A stretch of 64,000 nucleotides of DNA. Origin: Athripsodes cinereus (Eukaryota; Arthropoda; Insecta; Trichoptera; Leptoceridae). The translations under genes were made by a program, and so were the position numbers. Positions 13,212 to 24,494 of the stretch are shown here, piece after piece; position 1 is the first letter of the stretch, and each line of letters begins with the position of its first letter. A model generated the notes under the pieces. The model was not told the DNA's origin, did not search any database, and saw only the letters and a list, made by a program, of their open reading frames with translations. The stretch is from the NCBI GenBank assembly GCA_947579605.1, contig OX388307.1, positions 21,367,237 through 21,431,236 on the forward strand. The letters run 5' to 3'.

Positions 13212-13498
13212 TCTGTAATCTGCGTAATACGGGAGAGACGATGGTCCTGGCTGGGACATGCTCTGAGAATGTCCAATGATAGTTGGACAAAAAGAGCACT
13301 GTTCTTCCGTCCGCAAGGGTTCCGTTGGCCCGGGCTTGCCCCTTTCACAATACACCGTTCCTATGACAACGACATCAGAGCGCAAGGAATGTCGTGGAAA
13401 GAGGTGACGCAGTTGGCGCAGAAACGATCTGAATGGAAGAGGCTGGTTTCTGCCCTGTGCTCCCGAGAGTAGCGTCGAGGGCGATGATGATGATAATG
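13212..13498 (+). mobile_element. RTE-like LINE, 5'-truncated 3' end, with target duplication
   Basis: The sequence is bounded by the direct repeat AGAAAAATAA at 13202-13211 and 13499-13508. The open frame (13212-13472) ends a non-LTR reverse-transcriptase ORF: REERRWSWLGHALRM-like text (here RERRWSWLGHALRM) is followed by KRALFF, a degenerate GRP region, and SWKEVTQLAQKRSEWKRLV before the stop TAG. This C-terminal pattern (LGH.LRM ... W.E....A..R..WR.LV) is usual for RTE/CR1-type LINEs. The tail is GATGATGATGATAATGA, a trinucleotide tail of the kind RTE elements carry. The same end occurs at 15084 and 24495. Only the last 280 bp or so arrived, as is typical of truncated LINE insertions. Confidence 0.85.
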
Positions 13499-13509
13499 AG
13501 AAAAATAAA

Positions 13510-14290
13510 GAAAACACTTTTTTCTTCATTTATTTGTGCAGAAGTAGTAGAATTACGAAATCGGATTAGTAAAAAACAACGAATATCTTAATATCTCAAT
13601 GAAAATCTGTATGAAAGCAAACGTTACTAAGTTTTTTAGTGATAATTGCGTCAATGTTATTTTTTTGTTTTATCTATGAAGTGTTAAAGGTGTTAAAGAA
13701 TACCTTAATGAAAAGCTCATTATTTTTATATAGTCCAATTAACATTACGTACAGTTCCCGAATGAATTAATACATAAGATATAAATAATAAATATATTTT
13801 ATACCAGTTTTGCTATTAAATTTAGGTCACCACAATAAGAAGTTAATGTAAATTGAATAGAGAAGGATAATGTCCTCTCCGAGGTAACACGAAGAAGTTT
13901 TGATTACAAAATTATTGTTTTCTTTAAACGCGTAAACGTTACTTTAATAACATTATGAGTCGTTATTGTATCTGCGCCCACACAAATCCTTTCTTATCTC
14001 TGACATAACATTCATTCATTCATACTTCAGTACTTATATAACGAGAGGAAAACAAAAATAAGAAAACCTCCTGTAGGCGGTCATATTAAATCTCTTTATA
14101 TTATAATCACATTAAACTGTTAAGCTATAATTTTTTACTTGTTTGTTTACATCGTCAACTTTGCGAATAATTTATTAAAAGATACTCTTTTATATCTGTA
14201 TATTTTACTCGATTTTTATATTTCTGTAGCTAATGTTATTTTTGGGGAGGAAAACATTCGAAATGATTTAATAAAAATTCAATCAACTGT
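13510..14290. other. AT-rich DNA without recognised content
   Basis: No gene or repeat recognised between the LINE end and the MITE. Confidence 0.4.
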
Positions 14291-14291
14291 G

Positions 14292-14476
14292 GGCCTAGTC
14301 AAAACACATTTAAGCGTTACGTTTTCGTTCAAATAAGACGAGGTTGCGAGAACGCGTCAATTTTCGTAGCAAAAATACACAAGTAGCTACGGAAATTGAC
14401 GCGTTCTCGCAACGTCGTCCGCGTTTGAACGAAAACGAAACGAAAACGTAACGCTTAAATGTGTTTTGACTAGGCC
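14292..14476. mobile_element. MITE, 185 bp, long inverted repeats
   Basis: Starts GGCCTAGTCAAAACACATTT and ends with its reverse complement. The arms run through AAGCGTTACGTTTTCGTT and then GCGAGAACGCGTCAATTT, so almost the whole element folds back on itself around a short loop near 14375. The right arm has extra CGAAAACG repeats. It is a non-autonomous DNA transposon; the superfamily is not assigned because no convincing target duplication is visible. Confidence 0.75.
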
Positions 14477-15083
14477 TACTGAGCTTGTTAATATCTTACT
14501 CAGATTTTCACGTTAATGATACAATACAAAAGTTACTCTTTTAGATCATTAAGAACTTGTGAATATGTTAGTTTAAAAATATAATTTAAATCAAAAAAAG
14601 GTAAAATTATTATTTTTGAAATAGGCATTCTAACGGCTGTAGAAACCATTTCTGCACACTTTTGTTAACATTAAATTGTAGTCAAAATTTAATAACCTGT
14701 ATTTAACTATATCAATTTGGTGTTTTTAATGTTATGTGATTATAATATAATTCAGATTAAAATTGCTTCGTGAATAGCGAATAATCTTTTGATTAACTAA
14801 AATTATTGCATTTACTCGTATATTTTTATAGAAAAAGTCAAATACCGCTTTTTATTCAGTCTTTCTTTTGATGTGCAGATATTTTATTTTGTTTTATTTT
14901 GCCCTTACTTGCAGAGAGGAGATATTACCTTTTGAAAGAGATATTCTATTAGTGCATTTTAGAAAAGCTAAATGAGTTATACAATTTATCAAAGAAACCA
15001 CTTTAAAGTGTGTGTATGTATATATTTTCAAAATATATATGATTGTGTGTATATTACATAACATCTATGTATTTCTACAATAA

Positions 15084-15300
15084 TAGATGGCCAAAAAGAG
15101 CACTGTTCTTCCGTCCACAAGGGTTTCGTCGGCCCGGGCATGCCTCTTTCACAAAATACTGTTCTTATGATAAAGACGTCAGAGAGCAGAGAGTGTCGTG
15201 GGAAAGGTGACGAATTGGCACAGAGATGCTCTGAATGGAGGAGGCTGGTTTCTGCCCCGTGCTCCCGAGAGGAGCGTTGAGGGCTATGATGACGATGAAC
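15084..15300 (+). mobile_element. RTE-like LINE 3' end, second copy
   Basis: Same family as 13212-13498. It keeps WPKRALFFRPQGF-type coding text and a tail GATGATGACGATGA. It is flanked by TCTACAATAA at 15074-15083 and 15301-15310, a clear 10-bp target duplication. The frame is broken by small deletions, and the insertion begins near codon NDSW, further 3' than the other two copies. Confidence 0.85.
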
Positions 15301-15458
15301 TCTACAATAAATAGAATATCCTGAAGTTATATTGAAATGTTCGAATTAAAACAGTGACAGAACTATTAAGAATATTTATATTAGGTCGGTTCATATGAAA
15401 TTGCCGATTTCTAACAACAAATAAAAATGCATTTTTTGTAACAATATAAAAATATTTA

Positions 15459-15625
15459 TTAATCAAAGTAATTGCCATTTACATCAACAGTCTTTTGCCA
15501 ACGAGTTAGCAAAGAATAAATTCCACTTTTGTAGAACTCTTGATTTTTGGAAGCCGCAAAGTCATCAAAGGTCCTAATAATATCTATTTCGTTGGTGAAC
15601 GTTTTATTTTTCAAAAATAAGTCCA
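15459..15625 (-). pseudogene. mariner transposase, C-terminal fragment
   Basis: The minus-strand frame reads VDLFLKNKTFTNEIDIIRTF and then DDFAASKNQEFYKSGIYSLL and RWQKTVDVNGNYFD before the stop. This matches the end of mariner transposases, where the F(Y)..GI..L..RW.K.V...G.Y motif precedes the stop. The catalytic DD34D residues and the DNA-binding domain are missing. The frame runs directly into the inserted element at 15626, so only the last 55 or so codons of about 345 survive. It is dead. Family-level confidence is high; subfamily is not assigned. Confidence 0.85.
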
Positions 15626-15763
15626 CAGCAGTGTTACTCTGGATACTCGATCCCAATCACAAAATCGTAAAATTTCAAAATGGTACTCTTGAAATTCGAC
15701 GCTAGCGCCGGATCGCATTGGAATCGAGTGTTGATTTGAAGAAGATGTGAAATCGTGTAAAAT

Positions 15764-16120
15764 TTGAAAATTGGTACTCTTGACGTCGTTTTGACAGTAA
15801 CTCGATTTCGTGGGATTGTGTTGAAATCGACTAACTGTCATTACATACACGATCGCAAGAAAGTAACTTTTTTGGAATCGAGAAGAAGTAATTTATTAAA
15901 TTACTTTAAAAAATGGCTCGTTTGGCATTATTTTTTTATAAATTTGGAAAACCGGCATCAAGTTAATATTCGTCAGCGAAAGAATTTGCGTAGAATAGCA
16001 AGATATTCGCAAAATGTGTCTAGCATGAGTGGTGGGGAATTTGTAGTAAATCATAGAATATCAAAAGAAATGTTTCAGGAGTTGTGTTTCAGAATATCAA
16101 AAAATATGTTTCAAGAGTAA
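15764..16120 (+). pseudogene. HARBI1-like transposase, N-terminal fragment
   Basis: The frame of 118 codons has a convincing second half: RQRKNLRRIARYSQNVSSM, then SGGEFVVNHRISKEMFQELC. In PIF/Harbinger (DDE_4) transposases the region before the catalytic core reads R..R....S.P..L.D.EF...+RL.KE.F..LC. The first half overlaps the terminal repeat zone and is not convincing. A short in-frame duplication repeats ISK.MFQE at the end, and then a stop follows. The three catalytic acidic residues are absent, so this is a deletion derivative. Confidence 0.6.
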
Positions 16121-16514
16121 ATTATTTAGAATTCTTTGTAAGTTGTTTCAGCTCATGACTTACATAGGTATACAAGCCAGACATGCATTAGCTGTGGAAT
16201 TCACATCATAGACGAATTGAAAGTACACGTTTCATGTATTCATCATTTGTGACATGTTCATACCATTTTACACCCAAAATCCTCCTAAGACATTAGTTTA
16301 CAAAACTTAGTATCTATATATTATATGTATATATATTATAGAATATGTAAACTCTCAAGGTTTGTAAAAATAACAAAATTGTAATTGTGTAATACATAAT
16401 AATTTTATTGACTATTATACTTGATAATGAAATTATTTAAAAAAAAATACTATGTACAAAATAAAAACCATTAAGACATCATGCTTAATAAACAAGTATT
16501 TTTCTATTCTAAAA

Positions 16515-16721
16515 CTATTTTCTACTGCATATTGTCTTTGCAATCTTCCTCAAGGCTGATGATACTTGAACAGACTCTGTACGAATGGCAGCACTCCTTT
16601 CATTTAAAGATTCGGCACACTGCCCCAATTTTTCAGCAGCTATTTTAAACGCTATCACCGCTAAGCACTCTGTTTTCACCCGTTTTTCTTCGATTAATAC
16701 GAGTTGCTCTCGTTGTTCCAA
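16515..16721 (-). pseudogene. Helical ORF, possible accessory-protein tail of the nested element
   Basis: A minus-strand frame of about 68 residues rich in E, K, R, A and L (VLIEEKRVKTECLAVIAFKI, AAEKLGQCAESLNE). It is predicted by eye to be a coiled coil. Myb/SANT-like accessory proteins of PIF/Harbinger elements end in such helices and lie opposite the transposase, which fits the arrangement here. There is no diagnostic motif, so the assignment is an inference from context. Confidence 0.35.
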
Positions 16722-17099
16722 CCCCTGTGTTCTGGCGAGATGAGAATGTCTTGTTTGGTTGCGGAGACTTCTAACAGCTTGTACCTACAAGTGGGCTCCT
16801 ACCGGCTTGTAGATGTGGGCTCTGCCTGCTTTGAATGCGTGGACTCCGTCCAGGCGCTGATGGAAAGAAAAAATAAATATAACACTAGTTTTTTTTATCA
16901 AAAACAACATTTTGAATTTAAAAAAGGACGCTAGGAGATTAATTGCTACAATTAAGATTAGTTAAAATATTAGTGTAACATGCAGTTGACTTGTTTTTTA
17001 ATTTCAACACTAGTTCTACCTTTATTTACAAATCACCCTCGTGGAGTTCACATATAACTTTGTTTATAAGTTAACAAATTAAAAAAATATACATATAGA

Positions 17100-17166
17100 T
17101 CTACTACTACTACTATACCATCACGGCATATCCCACAAGTGGGGTAGCCAGTAGATCAGCTGCATA
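17100..17166 (-). repeat. SINE-A fragment with triplet tail
   Basis: An ACT-repeat tract (CTACTACTACTACTATACCA) leads into CACGGCATATCCCACAAG and TGGGGTAGCCAG. This is the 3' end of SINE-A read on the minus strand. It lies inside the PIF/Harbinger-like element, which lies inside mariner: three layers of insertion. Confidence 0.8.
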
Positions 17167-17779
17167 TAGATTCATTTTTATATTAAAATTAATCAGCAAC
17201 TAAAATAATACTTACGTTTTTGATAATTATAACCAAATATATTCAAACAAACAACGCAACACTGAAATGCATAAACGTCAGAATTGATATTTGAAATGAG
17301 TGTTCCATTTACAGAAAGAAAAAAAAATAATCCTAAAATATTATCGCTACGTCAAATTATTATATTTGTTAAGTAGGACAATTATTAGTAAATGTATTTG
17401 ACTTTTTTATGTTTCAAAAATAAATACATATACCACTCTCGGATCTCAAGTTTACTTCCTTACAGTTTCTTGTAGTCTACATACAAACGCGACATATAAA
17501 CAATTATTTATTCCTTATTTGCAGCGAAAATATTTTTGAAATTGCAATAACAAACTCGATACGAACACGATCCCGCGCTTTGGAACGCCAATCTCAATAC
17601 GATTTCGATCGCGCGGGATTGGGTTCAAGAGTACGGTTTTGAAGTTGAAATTGAGATTGAGATTGGAATCGTGTTGGCATTGGATTAGGATCGAATCGAG
17701 TGTCAAGAGTAGCACTGCTGGGTGCGGTTCATTGACGACTAAACGAAAATCGGCAATTTCATATGAACCGACCTAATAT

Positions 17780-18120
17780 ATAGATACCTACTTGTTTCAA
17801 TACTTTGATACTTGTCATGAATCTATGGGGGTAGTATTAATGTTATTATATTCATGAGTTTGGAATATTAACGTTTGCAATATTTACATATTTATTTCGG
17901 AAAACACGGCAAATGATAAAAACAGATTATTGAGTAAAACACTTAAGTCATAAAAATTAATATTCCTCTATTATTTTTTTATAATAGTTACTACAACGTA
18001 CGTGAAAATTTCGTGATAACTAAAATACTATTTAGTTATAGAAAAATTCCAAAAATGTAATTTATGTAAATATTTTATCGTGATATGGGAATGCATAAAA
18101 ACATTTAAAATATAAAGCTT
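17780..18120. other. AT-rich DNA
   Basis: No gene or repeat recognised. Confidence 0.4.
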
Positions 18121-18127
18121 CTTTACT

Positions 18128-18137
18128 TTATATAAAG
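18128..18137 (+). promoter_or_regulatory. TATA-like box upstream of the secreted-protein candidate
   Basis: TTATATAAAG lies about 60 bp before the ATG at 18194. In such AT-rich DNA this has little weight alone. A nearby TTCTATTATTCCAG (18162-18175) could instead be the acceptor of an upstream non-coding exon. Confidence 0.2.
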
Positions 18138-18193
18138 TTTATTTCATATAAAATATAAAGTTTCTATTATTCCAGATGTAGGTACCTTCTCTT

Positions 18194-18466
18194 ATGTTCT
18201 CGTACGCAGCTAAAACTTGCCACAAAGTCCTGCGATGTCTGTTGCTCCTGATATTATGCAACATCTGTATTTTCCATCCTTCAGAGGATATTAATTATTG
18301 CCCATGGTAAGTCTACTATCAAATAGAAACGTGTCAAGTTTCTTACTAGAAATTTGATATTTATTTTATTGATTCACTTCATGCTACTTCTAAATACTTA
18401 AACTTGACTTGCTTTCTTTCTTCTAGTATCATTGGAGAGTTCACATTATACAAAATTCTAAATTGA
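18194..18466 (+). CDS. Candidate small secreted protein, two exons
   Basis: The model joins 18194-18306 and 18427-18466. Exon 1 opens with MFSYAAKTCHKVLR, then a hydrophobic stretch CLLLLILCNICIF, then HPSEDINYCP. That is a classic secretory signal: basic n-region, leucine core, polar exit. It stops at ATG|GTAAGT, a consensus donor in phase 2. The 120-bp intron (18307-18426) ends in GCTTTCTTTCTTCTAG, a strong acceptor. Exon 2 completes a Cys codon and adds IIGEFTLYKILN before TGA, giving about 50 residues in all. A gene with more exons is also possible. YC.C followed by E.TL.K faintly recalls the start of antigen-5/CAP proteins (YC..C...HT.C.Y), but key residues differ, so no family is claimed. 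This is the only frame in the window with both a signal peptide and good splice sites. Confidence 0.4.
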
Positions 18467-18699
18467 AATATCACATGTTCGCGTGGCAGACAAACATACC
18501 AGCGCACTACTTCATATAAATGTTTTCATATTATTTATGGCTATTGATATGTTCAATGTGCTTGTGCGCGATATACCTCCTACTTCAAAGCGAAATGCAA
18601 TTCACAGAGATTGTTTATCATAAATACAGTAAATATAGCATATAAATACATGACGAAAATTATAATATCAAATCTGTAAACGTGCATATTAAAATAAAT

Positions 18700-21130
18700 C
18701 AGTGAGACATTAGATAAATATGAACTTCTTGGAATATAAGAAAACAATAAATAAGTCTTCAGACTATTTTAAAATTATGCATACAGGGTTGTTCGATTTG
18801 AAATGAAATTCAATGTGCATATTAATTAAAACATGTGTGAAATAGTATGTGAATACAAAGGCTTAATCTAACACGAGACTTTACTTCTATTAAATTACTC
18901 GCAACTTTGATGAACGAGTGTAGTTAGAAATACATTGTAGAAAAGTAGATATTTTACATGTCGTATAATTTAAGAAGATTACTTGATGTATAGTACCAGT
19001 AGCAGTAGTCTTTATTTAAACTTAATCTGTCTAAATACAGTTTGGATCATTAATAACGTTGAGCCTTTATATTTTCAAAACCAAACTCAGTGCTCATTTT
19101 CTTATTTGAGATACTAAGTATATCGTTGTATAAAAGTATTGACAAATTACTTTTACAGGATTTGATAAATTTATGTTATCTTGTTTGTGGTTTTTCTCGT
19201 GATTTTAAAAGGTTGTTTGACAATGATAATAATAATACATGAAATGAGAATTTAAATATGAGAAGATGTTTTATTTGATTCAAACTAATACTTTAGTGTA
19301 AAAATCCCATTTTATTAACATATTGCAAGAAAAGAATTCATTTGAAAGCTTTCAGCTGAGATTTATGCCACTTCTAAAAAACGTAATAGGAACTAATTAC
19401 AAAATTATGTTTTAATAACAATGAAAAAGTTTTTTGTAGCGTTAGATGAGACTATAAAATATTATTTGGCACGTTTTAATGAAGTTATAAAAAGGGCGTG
19501 ATAAACAGTTTTCAGAGTTTCACCCAAAGTTTGTGTAATATACTCGTACAGTTTGGCTGTAGTGCATGGATCTTACTAAACATTAATGAAAAATGGGATT
19601 AACAGAATGATTCAAATTAAAGATCGCCAGTTTTATAAAGAAGTATACCTAAAACATATGAGGCGCTACCTACGACTACACTTACTTATGAACTTCACAC
19701 TTATAATGAATTGCTAAATTATCATTGTTCAAAAAACAATGGATCTCTATCTTCTTACTCTCAGGTTTCTAAGTTCTCTTATGATTAATGATGAATTTAA
19801 TTGGAGATTTTTTTTTTATTTCATTATAAAATTTAAATATCCCACCCGCTTCAATTCACACTTGAGCTCTTGACAAATTATTAAAATAAAATGTTATTAT
19901 AGTTGAGAGGAAGTACCTACTTTGTAATTATGAGGAAGTTAAAACGAATAAATTAAGGTTGTGTAAAGCTTCAGTTTAAATTAATGTCGGTTCACACTTC
20001 ATTATCATCATAATTATTATGATTAACCAGAGAGACAATTTTATTCATAGAAATTCTAAACTCTAACGATATGAAAATTAAATGTAAGCTTTTTTTTGTT
20101 AAATTACACTCATAATGGTTTTATTGATATTTTATGCTTTAAATTGATGAACTTGTGACGGATTAACATTTTGAAAGCCGTTAACATAATTTCTATATCG
20201 CCTTTTAGTAAAAACCTTTTACGATTCGTAGTCAACATAATTGAATGTTTCAAATTTATTATCATGGCATAAATTAATTTTTAGCTGAACATTAATGTAA
20301 ATACAGTAATTACAATGACAAAAAAAGCTGATTAAAAGAAGCAAAGAATGAGGACATGGTTAATTTCAGAAAAAGTAAACTGATGATATGATTCCAATTA
20401 TTGGTAGAAAGTGGGCTAGAGTATCCAAAAAAAGGAACGATTGAAGAAATATAAAAAAAGTCGTACATGCAGCAGTAGAGAAATGACTGAGATAGAAAAA
20501 GGATCACCAGTAATATTTACATCTTTTCTATCCTAAATTATCCATCATCAAAATTTTCAACTGTTATGTGACTAGGAAATATGTTTTCTATTTATTGGTT
20601 CTTTTATACCTATCTTTACAACATTCCCAAGCTAGCAAAGTCATGTTTCCTGTAACTTTATTTGTCATACGGCAATAAATAAATGTATAAACCTGTGGTC
20701 AAATTTTTGTCCAAGACAATTGTGCGAGTAAATTTGCTTGATTTCATTTAATTATCTGCTAACATATTTGACTGCTTACATTCCTAAATGAACATCTACA
20801 TATAAAGTTTGGATATAAATTGAAATTTCTAAAGAGCCATGGAGCACCAGAAAGCTATTTGAAATCTCTAAAGAGAATGTTAACGTAAATATGTTTCAAA
20901 GTACCGCAGAGTGTTAAATAATATTTGTTATGTGAATTTCACATGTCGTTTTGCGGCTTTCCATATTAGATTAGCCGAGTTTTTAATTGAGGTACAAAAA
21001 ATTATAAGCATGCGTTTTGACATCTGAGTTTCTAAACAGAAGACTTACACATGAATAGAATCTAGTTCAATATAAATAATAGTCTTCAATCTTAAAGAAT
21101 AAAGAAATTCAGGTATATTATGTTATCTTC
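18700..21130. other. AT-rich DNA without recognised content
   Basis: No further exon of the 18194 candidate could be recognised, and no repeat family was seen. Confidence 0.4.
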
Positions 21131-21135
21131 ATAAC

Positions 21136-21316
21136 TTTTTTTTTTAAATATATCAGGGTTTTGTTAGTTATAAACCCAAATACAACCTTATACACCTTTC
21201 ACAGTAAGCTACTAAAGGCTTGTGTCGTGAAAAGGGAGTTTGCCGGCACCTGGTATCGAACCACGGACCCGTTGTTCACGAGGCCGAGACTCTCTCCTAC
21301 AGGCTACCGACGAACT
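21136..21316 (-). repeat. SINE-B, full tRNA-derived copy
   Basis: Read on the minus strand it begins GTTCGTCGGTAGCCTGTAGG and contains GTGGTTCGATACCAGG, a B-box match. It then runs through GCCGGCAAACTCCC, ACGACACAAGCC and TTGGGTTTATAACT to an A-rich tail (the poly-T run at 21136-21145). A tRNA-like head, unrelated body and A tail define a SINE. Other copies lie at 39909-40012 and 55416-55590, all on the same strand. Confidence 0.82.
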
Positions 21317-22096
21317 CATATAATTTAATAGCTCCGTGAGAGAAATCGCTTTAATCAAACTGTAAAATTCTATAAATGATTTTTTTTTACTGCCTACTCC
21401 ACTTGGGAAACAGCTTCTGGATATTGAATAGTAGCATATGTAGTACGATTTTAAAATGTATTTTACAACATTTTACCATTTTTATGAAATGTATCAAAAC
21501 AGCGCATATTTTTTTTAATTGGATTTCAAAATATACATGGTTGAACACCAACGTTTAAAAATTCTCAATAAACATTCTCTGAAATATTTTAATAGCCTTA
21601 AGCATTCACCATAGACGAAAAGTTAATAAAGAGCATATTTTTTGTAATAATCTACGAGATAAATTTCCATGGACGTTTCAAAACTCAAATAAAAATATTT
21701 TCAAGTTTATTTTTCAGGCATGCAAATTACATGTACTTTCAATACCTGTTAAATACATACCTGACGTAAACTTTATTATTCTGGAGGTTATTTAATATGT
21801 AACTTTATTTATTTTCAATCATTAAAAGCTCACTGTCATTTAAATTTGAGGGTTCCTTTATTAACTTGTTCGTATACATTTCACAGAAGTGAATTATTAT
21901 TTGTTGACTATTTTACGATAATATTTTGAAAAGACTGTCTGATACTCTTATCAAAAGATATTGAAAGCTCAGATACTTCTCACTCTCCTCACCACCCTGA
22001 AAGATAATAATTTTAAAAAAGCTTTCTCATTATCGCACACAACGATTTCAAAAATGTTTTTCTATTTTTTCGAAAAATGATCATTATGAAATTATA

Positions 22097-22272
22097 AGTT
22101 TTCGAGTGTTATGTAAAGGGAACATTTTCGATAAAAATTACGATATTAAACATTTCAAATTCAGCGACGTATTTATTAATTTTTTTGTTGACAAAGAGAA
22201 AACGCTTGCATGTTTACTACATGTAGTTGGTCCGCTGGCCACCCCTTTTGTGGGACATGCCGTGATGGTATA
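22097..22272 (+). repeat. SINE-A copy, diverged
   Basis: Starts TAAGTTTTCGAGTG and ends GGGACATGCCGTGATGGTAT followed by AGTAGTAG. The order of blocks is as in the full copy at 41326-41586, but the 5' 50 bp are missing and the middle is worn. Confidence 0.78.
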
Positions 22273-22274
22273 GT

Positions 22275-22905
22275 AGTAGGAACAATTTCTATTTTCCTTT
22301 AATGAATAATTTAAAAAACCTTTATGAAAAGATTTAAAGTATATTGAAAAATGTTACATTTAGAAACATGAGCAATTTTTCAGTTAATTAAAATTAGACT
22401 AAAAAAAGTTTTTGATCATGTCACACAAATTGATCTATCGATAATTATTACCTGGTTATTATTCGATGTTAAGTATCTTATACTTTTTTCAATTCCTTGA
22501 GAATGTTTTTATATAAATGTAACAATAAACGGCTATGAGTAACCCTTTAACATAAGAATACAAAATAAAACAAATAATATACGTGTATAATAAATTAAAT
22601 AACATAAAATAATTAAGCATCAATAACTTAAACTATGGAAATAAAAAATTAAGTATGTAATTGAGGATATGTACCAAAAATTAATAATAACAGTAATTAC
22701 ATACAAAGTATAAAAGTAAAACCACATAATATGGTTAGCGATAAAATAAAAACATACACATACGAGTATTTATTTGTAACATAATATTTTTCACTCGTAC
22801 CATTTTCAGCTTCATACATGAAATAAATTATTATACGCAACCGTTATTGAAATAGTATTTTTGGTAACATAATAATCCATTAGCACGCCATTATATAAAT
22901 CATAC
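22275..22905. other. AT-rich DNA
   Basis: No gene or repeat recognised. Confidence 0.4.
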
Positions 22906-22992
22906 TAAACTATACTATACCTGCATGCAGTGTCCCAAGTGGGGTAGGCAAAAAGTAGAAATCTATCCTTACATACTTCTTTCACACAAATA
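22905..22992 (-). repeat. LINE-C 3' tail fragment
   Basis: On the minus strand GTAAGGATAGATTTCTAC, TTTTGCCTACCCCACTTGGG, and a GGTATAGTATAG tail match the end of the LINE at 58933-59907 (AAGGATAGATCTATATGGCG, CTCTGCCTACCCCTCCTGGG, GAGGGTATAGATAG). Confidence 0.7.
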
Positions 22993-22994
22993 TG

Positions 22995-24095
22995 TATGAA
23001 ATAGTAACATACTAACAGTCTTACATCCAAACAGTGCACACTTCAGCAGCAATAACAAACAAAACAAGCATAGAAAAACTCACAATCTCACATACACAAT
23101 AAAACGCATTTATAAAAATACATTCACACTTACAAAACGTATGTTAATACCAAACAAAAAAGTTAGAAATAAAAAAAAACCATTACTAAACACTACACAT
23201 TTCCCAAACATATGTTTACTGTATTACAATTTTTTTTTTTTCCAACTTTCTTTCTTATATACATATATTTATATACAAAGGTACTAAATATTTAAGAAAG
23301 TTTTTACTTTGTGTGAATGTTCAATATCGTATTCAAAAAGCTCTGTAATAAATAAACTTCTAAAATTTTTATAAGACTATCTATTTATAATTTATACTAT
23401 CTGCGTACAAATGACACGGTATTTTGTGATATTTATACTAACATTATTAATATTAATAGGTTGCGTTACTTTTGTATGATTTTTGTCCCATGTTATCACA
23501 TGTTCCGCTAAATACATCGGGTGACATCCCTTGTCATGTTTCCACTCCCCGTACCCCTACACACCTACCTCACGGAGGGGGGCTTTCACATTCCACCAAG
23601 CTCATCACAGCTTAACTCCTAGACAGTATATTCTACCTTATTATATCTCGGATGGACATACATCGTCATCTTGCATAGCTGCAGTATGATTATATGTATA
23701 TTAAAATATATAACTCAAAATAAAAAGACATCTAAATGAACAGTAATATAAGTAAATGATTTCATAAAAATATGGAATACAAAAAGAATTAGTAAGAATT
23801 CATAAAATACTACGTAAATAAAGATATATGACATATTTTTAGTCACCACAACGTACCACCTATCCAGATTCAAGGTTGTCTAATTTTTTTGACAAGAGAA
23901 CGATGAATTGTATATTTATCATTTACTATTTCTTAAATGTCTTCGCAACTTGTTTGACATTCATAATGGTATTAATAGGTATATAAAAATAAGAATTTCC
24001 ATAATAATTTAAAACACAAGTCGGCCGATATGATCGGGGTGTAGCTCTTTTTCTTTCTTGATTCGTATGAAACGCGAAGATCTCGAAAAATTTCA
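22995..24095. other. AT-rich DNA with one GC-richer patch
   Basis: The patch at about 23510-23640 (CCACTCCCCGTACCCC, CTCACGGAGGGGGGC) stands out from its surroundings but has no ORF and no match elsewhere in the window. Confidence 0.35.
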
Positions 24096-24360
24096 TATAT
24101 GCAAAACACGTTTTACATTTATAAGACAGGCATCTTTTTAAGATAGATTTGGTCTCGTCGCCTTTTTGCGAGTGCTATCTCGATGTGGAATCTCTGTACC
24201 ATGTCTTCCTCGGTTGCCCAATAAGAGACCCATACGATTTGTATTACAAGATCACTGATATTCAGCATCCGATCAACATGTCTTGCCTCTTGCTCACTAA
24301 TTCCCTCTCTGTATATCTCAAAATTAAATTCGCATTTTTTTTTTATTATCTTATAGATTA
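24095..24360 (+). pseudogene. LINE ORF C-terminus with zinc knuckle (Jockey/R1-like)
   Basis: The frame reads DRHLFKIDLVSSPFCECYLD, then VESLYHVFLGCPIRDP. C-x-C ... H-x4-C is the degenerate zinc finger found after the RNase H or RT region of R1/Jockey/I-type LINEs, where S.LC.C....ES..HI...CP is the usual form. Downstream SCLLLTNSLSVYLKIKFAFF fits the hydrophobic tail of these ORFs. A stop precedes the DRHLF segment, so it is an inactive fragment. The AT-rich DNA after the stop may be its 3' UTR. Clade is uncertain. Confidence 0.6.
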
Positions 24361-24494
24361 GTGCCTTAATATTGCGTTATACCTTCTAAAAATATTCTAC
24401 TTGGCACAAATCGTACCAGGAGATGCCGTAATCTTATAAATAGTAATAAAACACGTTCTACGATTTCAAAAATATCACCGACTAAATACATAAT

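Larger units (their letters stand above)
15626..17720 (+). mobile_element. PIF/Harbinger-like DNA transposon nested in mariner
   Basis: Ends are CAGCAGTGTTACTC and, at the right, GAGTAGCACTGCTG. The word TACTCTTGA recurs just inside the left end (near 15683 and 15774), and TCAAGAGTA recurs inside the right end (near 17626 and 17703). Subterminal copies like this are usual transposase-binding sites. The plus-strand frame at 15764-16120 resembles the N-terminus of a HARBI1-like transposase. PIF/Harbinger targets are TWA or CWG; here CAG precedes and CTG follows the CAGTG core, so a CWG target is possible but not a clean duplication. The same ends bound the MITE at 41777-41993. Confidence 0.7.
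15381..17776 (-). mobile_element. mariner-type transposon remnant, split by a nested element
   Basis: Perfect terminal inverted repeats of about 30 bp start TTAGGTCGGTTCATATGAAA and sit at 15381-15410 and 17747-17776, with TA on both outer sides (15379-15380, 17777-17778). TA duplication is the rule for Tc1/mariner. Of the mariner itself only about 250 bp of the 3' end and 55 bp of the 5' end remain. The rest of the transposase was deleted, and the space between (15626-17720) is another transposon. Confidence 0.88.

Noticed and set aside
13200..13529. 109-codon minus-strand frame
   Set aside because: Antisense to the RTE-like LINE end on the plus strand.
18128..18160. Strong promoter
   Set aside because: TATA-like words are frequent in this AT-rich DNA; kept only as a low-confidence site because of the gene candidate downstream.
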